The position numbers were made by a program, and so were the translations under genes. Shown one piece after another: positions 1 through 8,415 of a stretch of 64,000 nucleotides of DNA. The stretch is from Thiodiazotropha sp040506275 (GTDB taxonomy: Bacteria; Pseudomonadota; Gammaproteobacteria; Chromatiales; Chromatiaceae): positions 186,001 to 250,000 of the forward strand of contig JBEVXD010000002.1 in the NCBI GenBank assembly GCA_040506275.1. Direction: 5' to 3'. The notes beneath the pieces were generated by a model. The model was not told where the DNA came from and searched no databases. It saw only the letters and a list, made by a program, of their open reading frames with translations. Every line of letters starts with the position of its first letter. The stretch's first letter is position 1.

Positions 1-1935
1 ATTGCTTCGGAGTATGGCTTTGATACCCAGTGGATGGCTGTAACCCACTCCCAGACCATACTGCTGACGGGGAACATAGGGCAGTTGATTACCGGAGCGG
101 TCAACAGGGGTTTGTGTTCGACCTGTACGCACTAACTCCTCGAAATCGGAAAAGGTGTAGTCACTATATGCAAAACTACCTTCAAGCCAGATACGGGAGG
201 TAACATCATAGCGTCCACTCAGCTCAACGCCTTTCTTTAATGTTTCACCGGCATTCTGAAACTCGGTGGTGAGATCTTCATCGAGCACCGAGACAATTTC
301 ATCACTAACTGTGGTGCGGTAGATTGATAGATCGAATGACCAATCCTGTTCGCGGCCCTTTAAACCGATCTCTACATTGCGAGCAGTGGCAGCGTCCAGT
401 TTTGGATTGCTCTGTATCTCAGATTCAGAAGGAACCTGTCCTGACTGGGCAACTACACCATAGATATTCATAAGGTTGGTGATTTCGTAAGTCAGTCCCA
501 ATTTGGGAGAGAACAGTTTGAATGTTTTGTCGGTCCTAGTGTATTCCGGGGTATCGAAGTAGCTATATGTTCCAGCAGAGTAGCTATATTCACCGTAGGC
601 TGTGTTATCGAGATCAAAATTGTTCCGGTCGTAGCGGAAGCCGATATCCAATGTGGCCTTATCTGATGGGCGCAAGGTCTCCTGCATAAAGAAGCCATAC
701 AGGGTGTTGGTGGCATCTTCCTCTTCAAGCAGCTCACCGGCTTTATCAGAGTTGGTATGCAGTATGGTTTCAGGACCCATCGGATTCCAAGCTGGAGGTG
801 GTGAGGTCTCCACATCGGCATAGGTGAATTTCTTGGAACCCTCAGTATTATCCCGCCGAGCGGTTATACCGGCGACCAGGGTGCTATCTCCCCATAGTTG
901 ATGCGCATAGGCCAGTTCGAGGTCGGTACCCAACACAGTCGTTCCTGGATTGTCATTGATGGCGCCTGTTACCGGATGGTAGTGATCCCACTGATTGGCA
1001 TAGATACGGGGTTTTATTGTGAGATTCTCTAACTCCTGTTCATAACGGGAGTTAAAGAACCAAATGGTAGAGTAGCGTCCACTATGTTGCCAGGGGCTGC
1101 TGGTGGTCTCTTTCTGTTCACCGCTATCCAGATAACGTTCAAACTCAGTCTCATCCATGCTGCCTGGTAGTTGTACATCGGCTTCGTGGTAGCTGAGTTC
1201 TGACTCGAGGGTACCTCCATTATCAAGCAGATAGCCGTGTTTGACAGCAAGTTGCTTGGACTCGAACTCATTCCAGTCACGCCAGTCGTTGTCTGACTTT
1301 CTATAGGAAGCAGTTACTGATAGTGCATTACTGTCGTTGATATCTCCAGCAAGGCGACCATGTAGGTTTTGCTGACCGAATTCACCCGCCCCCAGCTTGA
1401 TACGATTACTGTCAGTGTCGAATACAGATTTGGAGATGATTTGAATGGTGCCACCAGCAGAGCCTGCACCAAACAGTGAGCCTGGGCCTTTGGTGATTTC
1501 AATTCGTTCAATATCCTGAGTGTCGATAAAGTCGAAGCGGGAGAAACTGTCAGGATCAGTCATGGGAACACCATCTCTGATGACCATGATCTCACGCACG
1601 CCGTAGTTGGCTTTCTGTCCTGCACCTCGAATAATCAGGCGAGTGTCATATGCCGAGTTTTTTGAATTTATCAGAACACCAGGGGTGCCCTGAATGGCAT
1701 CTTTTATGTTGAACATCTTCTCGCTTTCTATGCGTTCAGAGTCGATGACATCGATAGCACCTGCTACCTCTTTGGTTTTGCGCTCAACACGTGAGGCAGT
1801 AACACTGATGACATCGAACTCCTCTTCATCAGAAACAGGCTTTTCTGCTTCTTCAGCAAATGCGGGAGAGAGGCAACTGATAGTGAGGAAAGGGAGGAGG
1901 ACTAGAGTTAATTTATAATTTTCCAAAGGCTTCAT
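1..1935 (-). CDS. TonB-dependent outer-membrane receptor (partial, C-terminus beyond window)
   Basis: Reading the minus strand from the ATG at 1935 gives 645 uninterrupted codons to the window edge, so the C-terminus is missing. The N-terminus has a basic start, a hydrophobic stretch and an AFA-EE cleavage site at about residue 28: a Sec signal peptide. A TonB-box-like segment (EEFDVISVTASRVE) follows, then a plug domain with typical motifs (TPGVLIN, IRGAGQ, RDGVPM, ERIEITKGPGSLFGAGSAGGTI at about residues 80-170). The rest reads as alternating beta-barrel strands. The family imports siderophores, cobalamin, heme or other ligands using TonB energy. The plug resembles CirA/BtuB-type receptors, but the ligand cannot be told. 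No cobalamin riboswitch or obvious Fur box was seen upstream. Confidence 0.9.
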   Translation of the reverse strand, partial: MKPLENYKLTLVLLPFLTISCLSPAFAEEAEKPVSDEEEFDVISVTASRVERKTKEVAGAIDVIDSERIESEKMFNIKDAIQGTPGVLINSKNSAYDTRLIIRGAGQKANYGVREIMVIRDGVPMTDPDSFSRFDFIDTQDIERIEITKGPGSLFGAGSAGGTIQIISKSVFDTDSNRIKLGAGEFGQQNLHGRLAGDINDSNALSVTASYRKSDNDWRDWNEFESKQLAVKHGYLLDNGGTLESELSYHEADVQLPGSMDETEFERYLDSGEQKETTSSPWQHSGRYSTIWFFNSRYEQELENLTIKPRIYANQWDHYHPVTGAINDNPGTTVLGTDLELAYAHQLWGDSTLVAGITARRDNTEGSKKFTYADVETSPPPAWNPMGPETILHTNSDKAGELLEEEDATNTLYGFFMQETLRPSDKATLDIGFRYDRNNFDLDNTAYGEYSYSAGTYSYFDTPEYTRTDKTFKLFSPKLGLTYEITNLMNIYGVVAQSGQVPSESEIQSNPKLDAATARNVEIGLKGREQDWSFDLSIYRTTVSDEIVSVLDEDLTTEFQNAGETLKKGVELSGRYDVTSRIWLEGSFAYSDYTFSDFEELVRTGRTQTPVDRSGNQLPYVPRQQYGLGVGYSHPLGIKAILRSN

Positions 1936-2662
1936 TCGGCAACTTCTATTAATAATGGTTTAAAAAAATACACACTAAACCCTGACGGACTAGAAATAGC
2001 AGAATCAAGTTATTGCAATCTACAAGGCTGAACGTAGTACTAAAGCCTACTTATCAGGAAGAGTATCTCTGCCTGCATAGATTGTATTGTTGCATCCCTG
2101 CATCTTGATTCTGAATCAGCATTCAGTTGACTGCATATCCTTCGGCAGATGGGATACTTGTAGGCAAATATAGGGCCAATAGTTAACTTGTTGAATTCTT
2201 AAAGGTAATCATATCTACGATGGATGGTCGATATGCGTCATATCACTCACAACGGGTCATATCGCTCATTGCAAGCCCTGTGACTGCAGTATCTGATATC
2301 CCAGGAAATAGGGGACATAACATCTATAAAAAATACTGGTTGATGACGGAGTTATGTAAATGATTCTAACAAGCAAAAATAATATATATGGCATGGATGA
2401 TGAGTTTAAAGCCGAGTTGGCTCGTAAATGTACACAAGGGTTAACTACCAAAGTGCCAGTTTTTAAACCGAATATAACTAAATAAGGGAGATATAGATGT
2501 ATCAATTCAAGAGTCATCATAATTATAATAGAGTCTCCTTTCTCTTTTCTGGAGAAGGTCAGGATAACGGGATCAGAATAAATAAAGTTTAACTTTTCAA
2601 AATATCTCACCCCAACCCTTCTCCCAGAGGGAGCGGATTCAAACAGGTAACATTGAAATGGC
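1936..2662. other. intergenic region, no convincing gene
   Basis: About 730 bases between the receptor start and the Nudix gene. A 132-codon open frame on the minus strand (2266-2664) has no protein-like character or ribosome-binding site and overlaps a REP-like sequence, so it is not called. The region must hold the promoters of both flanking divergent genes, but none can be assigned. Confidence 0.6.
2606..2636. repeat. REP-like CTCACCCCAACCC/CTCCC sequence
   Basis: The string CTCACCCCAACCCTTCTC followed by CCAGAGGGAGCGG resembles the dispersed palindromic intergenic unit known from many proteobacteria (CCCTCTCCC...GGGAGAGGG next to GGTTGGGGTGAG). Only one copy is present here, so the family assignment rests on recall. 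Confidence 0.4.
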
Positions 2663-3274
2663 ATGGTTATGAAATATCGCTATAAAATCCTGGAAACAAC
2701 AGAAGTGTTTCGTGGATTCTTAAAACTCAATCGGTACAAGATCATCCATGATCTCTTTCTAGGTGGTCAAAGCGAGTCAATCATCAGAGAGCGCCTTGAG
2801 GATATAGGTGCGGTATCGGTACTACTCTACGATCCTCAACACGACAAGGTTGTTTTGGTTGAACAGTTTCGAATCGGTGCAGCTGGTTTTGCAAAACCTC
2901 CCTGGCTTCTGGAAACAATCGGCGGTCTACAGAGTGATGGCGAGACCGACGAGTCCGTTGCAAGACGCGAAGCAATTGAAGAGGCAAATTGCGAAATTGG
3001 TCGATTAAAAAAGATTTGTGAGTTTATGGTCAGTCCTGGCATTTCAGTAGACAGAATTAAACTCTATTGCGGTGAGGTGGACTCTACCCACGCTGAAGGT
3101 GTACATGGTCTGGATCATGAGGGAGAGGATATTCGAGTTGTAGTTATGGATGCTGATGAAGCAATTGGAGAGCTTTATCAGGGTAGAGCGAATTCGACCA
3201 GTATCATCATTGCCTTGCAGTGGTTAACTATGAACAAAGCATCATTAAAGGAAGAGTGGTTAAAAGCAGAGTAA
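2663..3274 (+). CDS. nudF: Nudix hydrolase, ADP-ribose pyrophosphatase (NudF type)
   Basis: The 203-residue product matches NudF in length and layout. The family hydrolyses ADP-ribose to AMP and ribose-5-phosphate in the cytoplasm. The Nudix box lies at residues 88-110 (GGLQSDGETDESVARREAIEEA), with the metal-binding REAIEEA core intact. The C-terminal part, including HGLDHEGEDIRVVV and IIALQWL, is also typical of NudF. The start could be ATG 2663 or ATG 2669; neither has a strong Shine-Dalgarno sequence. In many gammaproteobacteria nudF lies near tolC or parE, but here it stands alone between a TonB receptor and a MarR gene. Confidence 0.85.
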   Translation: MVMKYRYKILETTEVFRGFLKLNRYKIIHDLFLGGQSESIIRERLEDIGAVSVLLYDPQHDKVVLVEQFRIGAAGFAKPPWLLETIGGLQSDGETDESVARREAIEEANCEIGRLKKICEFMVSPGISVDRIKLYCGEVDSTHAEGVHGLDHEGEDIRVVVMDADEAIGELYQGRANSTSIIIALQWLTMNKASLKEEWLKAE

Positions 3275-3481
3275 GTAGAGCTGTCTGGTAATACCAATCA
3301 CTACTTTTCCAGTCTAGGATCATATGTGAATGACGAAGTAGCATCGAAAGTTGCTGGTGTTACATCTGGATGCAGGGAATTGAGCAAGTAGGCGTGGCTA
3401 TCCGGTTCTTTTTAGTACCACATGTCTCTCCGAGACAGCCCAAAAGTATATCATTGGGACTATGGTGATCTGGATCAATAG

Positions 3482-4048
3482 TTAATCACTATTGCTGTGT
3501 TCACGACATATGAGCTGTATGTCATCAGCTGATAGTGGTTGTTCAACAAGCCTGCAAAAGTAATTACCTTCTTTAGTTTTACTGTTATAACGACAAGATT
3601 TGCACACGCCAAAAGTCTTTAAGTTATTAGCTTCCAATAACGTGATAAGCAACTGCTTGAGTGAAGACGCTATTTCTGTCTGGTTCTTCTCAGGTAGTAG
3701 CTCACATGCATTAACAAACATAGCAGTTGGAATTGTTTTATTTATTAGCCTTGCTCCTTTGACCGATAACTTCAAATGAGAAATGCGCTTATCGTTGACA
3801 TCTAGTTGCTTAGATAACAGACCCTTGCTTTCTAATACCTTGAGGGTTTGTGACACTGTACCTTTTGTTAGCCCTAGATATTCAGTTACTGCCATAGGGC
3901 TATCAGAGTATCTGTTACATATTGAAAGGTAATGGAGCACTTCTAGTTGTACGGGCTGTAGCCCAAATTCTGCACCAGCCTGACGTGAGTCAACCTTCAA
4001 AAGCTCACTCAGACGCTCAACAAAACTATAGATTTCGGTTGTTTTCAT
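3482..4048 (-). CDS. MarR-family transcriptional regulator with C-terminal cysteine cluster
   Basis: The 188-residue product (from ATG 4048) has a winged-helix core of the MarR type at about residues 30-100 (VLHYLS, TEYLGLTKGTVSQTLKVLESKGL, DKRISHLKLSVKG). Its C-terminal extension carries four cysteines (149, 152, 165, 181) in a CxxC-x12-C-x15-C arrangement, which suggests metal binding or thiol redox sensing; that is inference. An in-frame ATG at 4075 is possible, but an operator-like palindrome lies between the two start codons, so 4048 is preferred. The gene is divergent from a CPVC thioredoxin-like gene, and the shared upstream region contains two related inverted repeats, so it probably represses itself and the divergent pair. 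Confidence 0.85.
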   Translation of the reverse strand: MKTTEIYSFVERLSELLKVDSRQAGAEFGLQPVQLEVLHYLSICNRYSDSPMAVTEYLGLTKGTVSQTLKVLESKGLLSKQLDVNDKRISHLKLSVKGARLINKTIPTAMFVNACELLPEKNQTEIASSLKQLLITLLEANNLKTFGVCKSCRYNSKTKEGNYFCRLVEQPLSADDIQLICREHSNSD

Positions 4049-4057
4049 ACCTATATA

Positions 4058-4072
4058 GTATCGACTAAATAC
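4058..4072. promoter_or_regulatory. operator-like inverted repeat, copy 1 (MarR gene side)
   Basis: GTATCGACTAAATAC has the same GTATCGAC left half as the perfect palindrome at 4113-4127 and an imperfect right half. It lies 10 bases before the preferred MarR start, where a repressor would block transcription. Assignment to this MarR protein is inferred from position. Confidence 0.5.
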
Positions 4073-4112
4073 CATATTGACCAGTTTAAATTATTTGGCT
4101 ATAGTTAAAAAG

Positions 4113-4127
4113 GTATCGACTCGATAC
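4113..4127. promoter_or_regulatory. operator-like perfect palindrome GTATCGA-C-TCGATAC
   Basis: A perfect 7+1+7 inverted repeat, GTATCGACTCGATAC, lies 29 bases before the thioredoxin-like gene in the divergent intergenic region. It overlaps a possible -10 element (TACAAT, 4125-4130). Length and symmetry fit a MarR dimer site, and a related copy occurs at 4058-4072. Confidence 0.6.
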
Positions 4128-4155
4128 AATAAAGAATTTTAGATATGAGGAATTA

Positions 4156-4401
4156 ATGATGAATAAAGCAATTTTCTACCATGCAGGATGTCCAGTGTGT
4201 GTAAGTGCAGAAAGAGAGGTATTGGATGCGTTGGATAAAGATCGTTTTGATATAGAGATTGTTCACTTAGGTAAAGATAAAACCAAAATCATTGAGGCGG
4301 AAAAAGCAGGCATCGAGTCTGTACCCGCTCTATTACTTGATGGAAATGTATTCCATATTAATTTCGGGGCATCACTGACCGATGTAAGTGAAGGTGTATG
4401 A
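4156..4401 (+). CDS. thioredoxin/glutaredoxin-like protein with CPVC motif
   Basis: This 81-residue protein has a thioredoxin-fold start (KAIFYHAGCPVCVSAEREVLDAL) with the redox pair C12/C15. The conserved cis-proline region (VESVPALLLDGNVFHINFG-type, here IESVPALLLDG) lies near residue 55. The size is that of a glutaredoxin-like single domain. GAGG at 4146-4149 is the likely ribosome-binding site; the second ATG at 4159 is an alternative start. Its stop overlaps the start of the next gene (ATGA at 4398-4401), so the two are translationally coupled. It probably serves a thiol or metal-related response controlled by the divergent cysteine-rich MarR protein. Confidence 0.75.
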   Translation: MMNKAIFYHAGCPVCVSAEREVLDALDKDRFDIEIVHLGKDKTKIIEAEKAGIESVPALLLDGNVFHINFGASLTDVSEGV

Positions 4402-5144
4402 TGCTAAAATTTTCCATTATTGCATCACTTATTGCAACGAGCATTGTTCTTCCGGCTTGTGCTCATAATAGTCACTATGGTGGTATTCAGGCGCCGGAGA
4501 ACAAGACCACCCTGGCACCATTCGATATTATCCATACAAAAATCACAACAGAGGGAAATGTTGCCACCTTTCACATGGCAGTCTCAGGCAATGCAGGTGA
4601 AAGTAAACCAACACCAACAGGTAAGTTGGCTGGTAGTAGTGTATTTTCATATGTATGGCCAACGTCAATAGATAGTTATGAGGTTGGTTTTGCTAAAAAT
4701 GCCGGCATCCTGGCCTTGGCAGTAACAGCTCATCCAGATTTTGATGATACGCCACTTTTTGATGAGAATGGCGATGGATCTACGTCAAATGATGGAGATA
4801 TCTGGCATAGCCATTGGGTTGTTCTACAACCTAATGAACAATGCGGAAATGGTGCTTTAGGTGTTGTTGATATACCAGAGGGTGCCAAACCAAGATTACC
4901 CAAGACATGGCCTGGTTTACCTATACTATTGGACAGTCCAGGTTGGAACCCGACATTCAATGATGAGTCGGTGGAGGTTCAAGTGCCATTTAGTGATATT
5001 GGGTTTATTAAAGACACTACCTTTGATGGCGTTACAGCTGGGCTTCGTGTAAACCAGAATGTACATTCGCCTCTATTATGCGTTGTAGATGTAATGGATG
5101 TAGCGTCAGGCGATTTGAGTTTACCAGGACAAGTTAACGAATAA
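4398..5144 (+). CDS. secreted protein or lipoprotein of unknown function
   Basis: The 248-residue product starts with a signal peptide (LKFSIIASLIATSIVLPAC). C21 sits in an LPAC context that could be a lipobox, or cleavage could follow ACA. The mature part is acidic and beta-rich, with a His/Asp-rich segment near residues 112-140 (HPDFDDTPLFDENGDG, DGDIWHSHWVVL). The DENGDG stretch resembles a calcium-binding loop. I do not recognise a named family with certainty. It is coupled by ATGA overlap to the thioredoxin-like gene and shares its promoter, so it is likely the exported partner of a redox- or metal-responsive unit. Confidence 0.7.
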   Translation: MMLKFSIIASLIATSIVLPACAHNSHYGGIQAPENKTTLAPFDIIHTKITTEGNVATFHMAVSGNAGESKPTPTGKLAGSSVFSYVWPTSIDSYEVGFAKNAGILALAVTAHPDFDDTPLFDENGDGSTSNDGDIWHSHWVVLQPNEQCGNGALGVVDIPEGAKPRLPKTWPGLPILLDSPGWNPTFNDESVEVQVPFSDIGFIKDTTFDGVTAGLRVNQNVHSPLLCVVDVMDVASGDLSLPGQVNE

Positions 5145-5163
5145 GTGGTTTTAAATGCATACA

Positions 5164-5202
5164 GTCTCCATATCCTGTTTACTTTGGTAAAGGGTATGGG
5201 GA
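5164..5202 (+). terminator. possible terminator hairpin after the secreted-protein gene
   Basis: GTCTCCATATCC pairs with GGGTATGGGGAC (two G-U pairs) around a loop that itself contains GTTTAC/GTAAA. Only a weak T-rich run (TTATTAA) follows, so this may be a terminator or simply a stable hairpin. Confidence 0.4.
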
Positions 5203-5294
5203 CTTATTAACCCATATAACAGCATGTGCTAGGGTCTGTTAACACTAATCCCAAAGCATTTCATTTGAGATATGTGTAAAAGTTAGCATTAGTA

Positions 5295-6248
5295 TTAAAG
5301 GTGTAATCGCGATAACTCCCGATCTGGTATGCCATACTCCCAGGCTTCATCGAATTGAGACTGCAGACGCCTGACAAATTGGCGGTTATTGTAACGAGCC
5401 GTTGCTTTCAGATTGGATGCTTGTTGCTTGTGAATGTATCCGCAATCATCAACAAGTAAATAATTTTCCTCAATTTCAAGATACACATCTGTAGGTTTTC
5501 GGATCTCAATGATTGATGGAAGGCGTTGCGCAAGTTCAATCAGGCGGTGTCCTTGCTGCACAATCAGGGTGTTATCCTGCAATAAAATTCGAATACGACT
5601 GAATTTGGATCTCATCGCAAGCTGTTTTACAGCATCGTGAAATGTATCTGTATCGTAGACGATCGGATCAAGATCATATGTGAGCAGGCAAAGGGTTCGC
5701 TTGGCTTGTCTTACCATTGATGTGGCGTGTATCTGATGATCTTCCGGTTTAATCAGATTAAACAGATCATCGTCTTTTCCCAGGGTTGCCAGTACTAGAT
5801 CTTCTTCATGGTGCTCTTCAGAAAGAGAGAAAATCATCTTTCGATGGGGTATGTCTGCTTCGTGGAATATTTCACCGACAGGTACGAAGCCAACTTTCTT
5901 ATAGAAGGATTCAGCACTGGTTTGTGCATGTAAAAAGATCTGCTCCTGTCCGACCTGACTGGCCTGTTGTAGCAGTTCCATCAGTAGTGCAGTGCCAACA
6001 CCTTGATTGCGCCATTCCTGCAGTACTGCCATGCGACCGATTTGTCCGCTTCCCAATAGACGAGCTGTACCGATGGGGTTTTGTTGGTTGTCCAGTGCGA
6101 CTAAGTGATGGGCGACTAGATCGTCATCATCCCATTCCATGCTGGCAGGAACGCCCTGTTCATGGATGAAAACCGGTTCTCTGACCTGACGCAGCAGTTC
6201 CCGTTCATCAGGCCATTTGGCCTGTCGTATGGTATAAGCGTTATTCAT
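5295..6248 (-). CDS. GNAT N-acetyltransferase with C-terminal DUF7931-like domain
   Basis: The 317-residue protein has an N-terminal GNAT domain (about 1-145). The acetyl-CoA loop is visible (IGRMAVLQEWRNQGVGTALL, the Q/RxxGxG/A motif) and so is the terminal FYKKVGF motif. The C-terminal half (about 155-310; RQAKRTLCLLTYDLDPIVYD, RILLQDN) resembles the PLD-like DUF7931 domain that accompanies such acetyltransferases in gammaproteobacteria. The start at ATG 6248 is chosen because it overlaps the stop of the upstream cupin gene by 8 bases (ATGAATAA), a sign of translational coupling; an upstream in-frame start at 6272 is less likely. The substrate is unknown. Confidence 0.8.
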   Translation of the reverse strand: MNNAYTIRQAKWPDERELLRQVREPVFIHEQGVPASMEWDDDDLVAHHLVALDNQQNPIGTARLLGSGQIGRMAVLQEWRNQGVGTALLMELLQQASQVGQEQIFLHAQTSAESFYKKVGFVPVGEIFHEADIPHRKMIFSLSEEHHEEDLVLATLGKDDDLFNLIKPEDHQIHATSMVRQAKRTLCLLTYDLDPIVYDTDTFHDAVKQLAMRSKFSRIRILLQDNTLIVQQGHRLIELAQRLPSIIEIRKPTDVYLEIEENYLLVDDCGYIHKQQASNLKATARYNNRQFVRRLQSQFDEAWEYGIPDRELSRLHL

Positions 6249-7413
6249 GGCTGAAGTGGAAGTGCCCTTCATTGTAGAGGTTGCAGAGCAGGCTTAGATA
6301 TTCAGCTTGTTCAAGCCACTCCTGTAGATAGCCAAAATGGAGTTCACGGTAGTGGGTGATGACCGGCAAAAATTCACCTGATGTTGTCGGCAGTGTGTAA
6401 CTGTTTCCATTGATATAGAGTGTATCCATCCCATCTTGCTCAGAGCGGCTGAATGCCATACGGCTGTAGCTGTTTCTAGTGATAACAGCCTGTTCCCTGA
6501 AGCGATTGAGAAATGCCTGTTCCTGCAATGGTTGCTGGGGCGGTATTACCTGCAAATGATCTTTGGACTCAGTTACCAATCGCCCAAACCAGCGCTCATC
6601 TTTGTCAAGCTGTTGAAGAGAGGATTGAAGCTCTGCCTTGAACGCGTCAAGTGATGAGGAGAGGATTTCAGCTGGGGCAATCTGTGGAGTGAGTGGGGGA
6701 TCACGATAACGCTCTTTTGGAAGGCGGCCCTCAATTCTGGACTCAAACCAAGTGGATGCCATCTCCTGCCAGGTTGGGGCACGAAACCCAACCGAGCAAG
6801 TCATTGTCTCTCCTTCGGCTATGCCCCAATGGGCTACATTGGGTGGCAGATAGAGCATGTCTCCGGGTTCTAGTAACCACTCCTGTTCCGTTTCAAACTG
6901 TGGCAGTATTCTTAAATCGAGACCGGCGATATAGTCATTATCATCAACGGGCTGGGTGTGTATCTTCCAGCGTCGACGACCTTTCGCCTGAAGAAGAAAA
7001 ACGTCGTAGTCGTCGGTATGGGGGCCAACCGACCCCTGGTCTGCAGCATAGCTGATCATGACGTCATCGAGGCGCCAGTCAGGAATAAAGCGAAAATAGT
7101 CGAGTAGACTGGCAACTTCAGGCAGGTGTTTATCTACGTCCTGTACCAGCAGTGTCCAATGGCTTTCAGGCAGTTCAGCGAATAGGCTTTCGTCAAAAGG
7201 GCCAAAACGTGCCTCCCAGGGGGTTGCGCCATCTTTTTCGAGTACCAGACGTGATTCGATATCCTCTTCACAGGCCATACCAGCCAGGTCATCGGGTTCT
7301 ATCTGGCACTGAAAATCGGGTAGTGCCTGACGTACCAGCAGTGGCTTTTTTTGCCAATACTCAGCCAGGAATGTTTCGATATTTATATGATTGGGGAAGT
7401 TGATAGTATGCAT
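6241..7413 (-). CDS. roxA: cupin/JmjC ribosomal protein oxygenase, RoxA (YcfD) family
   Basis: The 390-residue protein matches the RoxA/YcfD family, Fe(II)/2-oxoglutarate dioxygenases that hydroxylate an arginine of ribosomal protein L16. The iron triad is visible: H132 and D134 in HTDDYD, and H195 in PPNVAHWGIAEGE. The N-terminal EYWQKKPLLVRQA motif is diagnostic, and a C-terminal winged-helix-like part follows (about 270-390). It is coupled to the downstream GNAT gene through an 8-base overlap. L16 specificity is inferred from family resemblance. Confidence 0.88.
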   Translation of the reverse strand: MHTINFPNHINIETFLAEYWQKKPLLVRQALPDFQCQIEPDDLAGMACEEDIESRLVLEKDGATPWEARFGPFDESLFAELPESHWTLLVQDVDKHLPEVASLLDYFRFIPDWRLDDVMISYAADQGSVGPHTDDYDVFLLQAKGRRRWKIHTQPVDDNDYIAGLDLRILPQFETEQEWLLEPGDMLYLPPNVAHWGIAEGETMTCSVGFRAPTWQEMASTWFESRIEGRLPKERYRDPPLTPQIAPAEILSSSLDAFKAELQSSLQQLDKDERWFGRLVTESKDHLQVIPPQQPLQEQAFLNRFREQAVITRNSYSRMAFSRSEQDGMDTLYINGNSYTLPTTSGEFLPVITHYRELHFGYLQEWLEQAEYLSLLCNLYNEGHFHFSHE

Positions 7414-7560
7414 AGCACTAGTGTAACTCCCTTTAGGCGGGACGCTAAGTCTCCATTTTTAGTGCAGGGTAATATGTTTGTGATCGAGCACGAATATTTT
7501 TCGTTTCTGGGTCTCTTGTGCAGGGACGGAACATCATAGTGTGATTTTTAGCTGAGGTAT

Positions 7561-7587
7561 GCATTCCCACGCGGGAGCATGGGAACG
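7561..7587 (+). repeat. REP palindrome, copy 1
   Basis: GCATTCCCACGCGGGAGC followed by ATGGGAACG forms an imperfect hairpin of the REP type. It is the same unit as the copies at 7651-7677 (inverted) and 8362-8388. It belongs to the flank of the RAYT transposase gene. Confidence 0.85.
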
Positions 7588-7610
7588 TGAGTGAATTGCA
7601 ATATGTCCTG

Positions 7611-7646
7611 GTGGCAGGGGGATTATATTGCTGAGGCCTGATCCTT
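7611..7646 (-). repeat. duplicated fragment of the purB 3' end
   Basis: These 36 bases are identical to 8404-8439. The segment contains, on the minus strand, the last seven codons of purB (KDQASAI), its stop and the bases just after it. It shows that the RAYT unit lies within a direct duplication reaching into the purB coding end. Confidence 0.9.
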
Positions 7647-7650
7647 CCCT

Positions 7651-7677
7651 CGTTCCCACGCTCCCGCGTGGGAATGC
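7651..7677 (-). repeat. REP palindrome, copy 2 (inverted)
   Basis: CGTTCCCACGCTCCCGCG followed by TGGGAATGC is the inverted form of the unit at 8362-8388. Together with copy 1 it makes a convergent pair (a BIME-like arrangement) just downstream of the RAYT gene. Confidence 0.85.
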
Positions 7678-7742
7678 ATACCCCAACCTCACTACTCTGT
7701 CATCACCCTAATAGACTCGCCAGATCATATTTGCCTCCCATA

Positions 7743-8273
7743 TCACCAGTCCATTACCACCTCAATCAATCCGCTAGTGCCAGAATAATCCCGCGCACTG
7801 GAATAGCGCCAATGCTCGGGTAAATCTACATATCCCCGTTCAACAGGGTTTTGATGTATATACTCAATCTTCTCCCGCATCATCGCATCACTCCCTATCA
7901 ACTTAGGATGAAACCCCTCTTGCCAGAATTGATACTCCCGATCATTCTTATGCGCCTTCTTGTAAAATGCCAATTGTTCCAGAATTTGTCTGACATTGTG
8001 CTCAGTTAGATAGGCCAATAACCTCTTTGATGTGAATGACTTGAAGCGTGACATATCATGATTCAGGTCGCTGCTCTGTGCCACCATATGCAGATGGTTT
8101 TCAAGGATTACATAGGCGTAGATCTGTAAGCCTTTCTGCTGTAAGAATCGTAGTGACTCCAGGACAATCTCCACGGTTGCCGGTCGTGTGAAAATTGGTA
8201 TCCAGTGGAGTATTGTGCGGGTTACGAAATGTGGAAGTGTTGGGTCGATTATTCTATAGCGGCTCCTGCCCAT
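7743..8273 (-). CDS. REP-associated tyrosine transposase (RAYT, Y1/TnpA_REP family)
   Basis: This 176-residue protein belongs to the Y1 transposase superfamily that processes REP palindromes. The HUH metal motif is HLH at residues 60-62 (YVILENHLHMVAQ). The catalytic tyrosine is probably Y138 (REKIEYIHQNPVERGYV, a hallmark of RAYTs). The start at 8273 has AGGAGGAG just upstream. REP palindromes lie on both sides, as known for RAYTs. The open frame is intact, so it could be active as a host-domesticated nuclease. It follows purB on the same strand. Confidence 0.92.
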   Translation of the reverse strand: MGRSRYRIIDPTLPHFVTRTILHWIPIFTRPATVEIVLESLRFLQQKGLQIYAYVILENHLHMVAQSSDLNHDMSRFKSFTSKRLLAYLTEHNVRQILEQLAFYKKAHKNDREYQFWQEGFHPKLIGSDAMMREKIEYIHQNPVERGYVDLPEHWRYSSARDYSGTSGLIEVVMDW

Positions 8274-8361
8274 ATTCTCCTCCTTGAAATTTGGCTTTGT
8301 CGCGTTCCTGGGTTGTTCTGAGGGAACGTTACACTATCGTGTGGGTCTCTGGCTGTAGTAT

Positions 8362-8388
8362 GCATTCCCACGCGGGAGCGTGGGAACG
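8362..8388 (+). repeat. REP palindrome, copy 3
   Basis: GCATTCCCACGCGGGAGC followed by GTGGGAACG lies between the RAYT start and the purB stop. With 8404-8439 it forms the upstream copy of an approximately 80-base imperfect direct repeat whose other copy is 7561-7646. Confidence 0.85.
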
Positions 8389-8415
8389 AGAATAATTGCA
8401 CCTGTGGCAGGGGGA

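Noticed and set aside
1936..2250. Possible cobalamin riboswitch before the TonB-dependent receptor
   Set aside because: The conserved B12-box core (GCCACTG on the sense strand) and the other conserved stretches were not found, so the receptor cannot be called a vitamin B12 transporter.
2266..2664. 132-codon open frame on the minus strand
   Set aside because: No ribosome-binding site, overlap with a REP-like repeat and with the nudF start, and no family-like composition.
5239..5299. Inverted repeat TTAACACTAAT/ATTAGTATTAA around the GNAT gene end
   Set aside because: Arms are AT-rich and imperfect, 39 bases apart, and one overlaps the coding end; could be chance.
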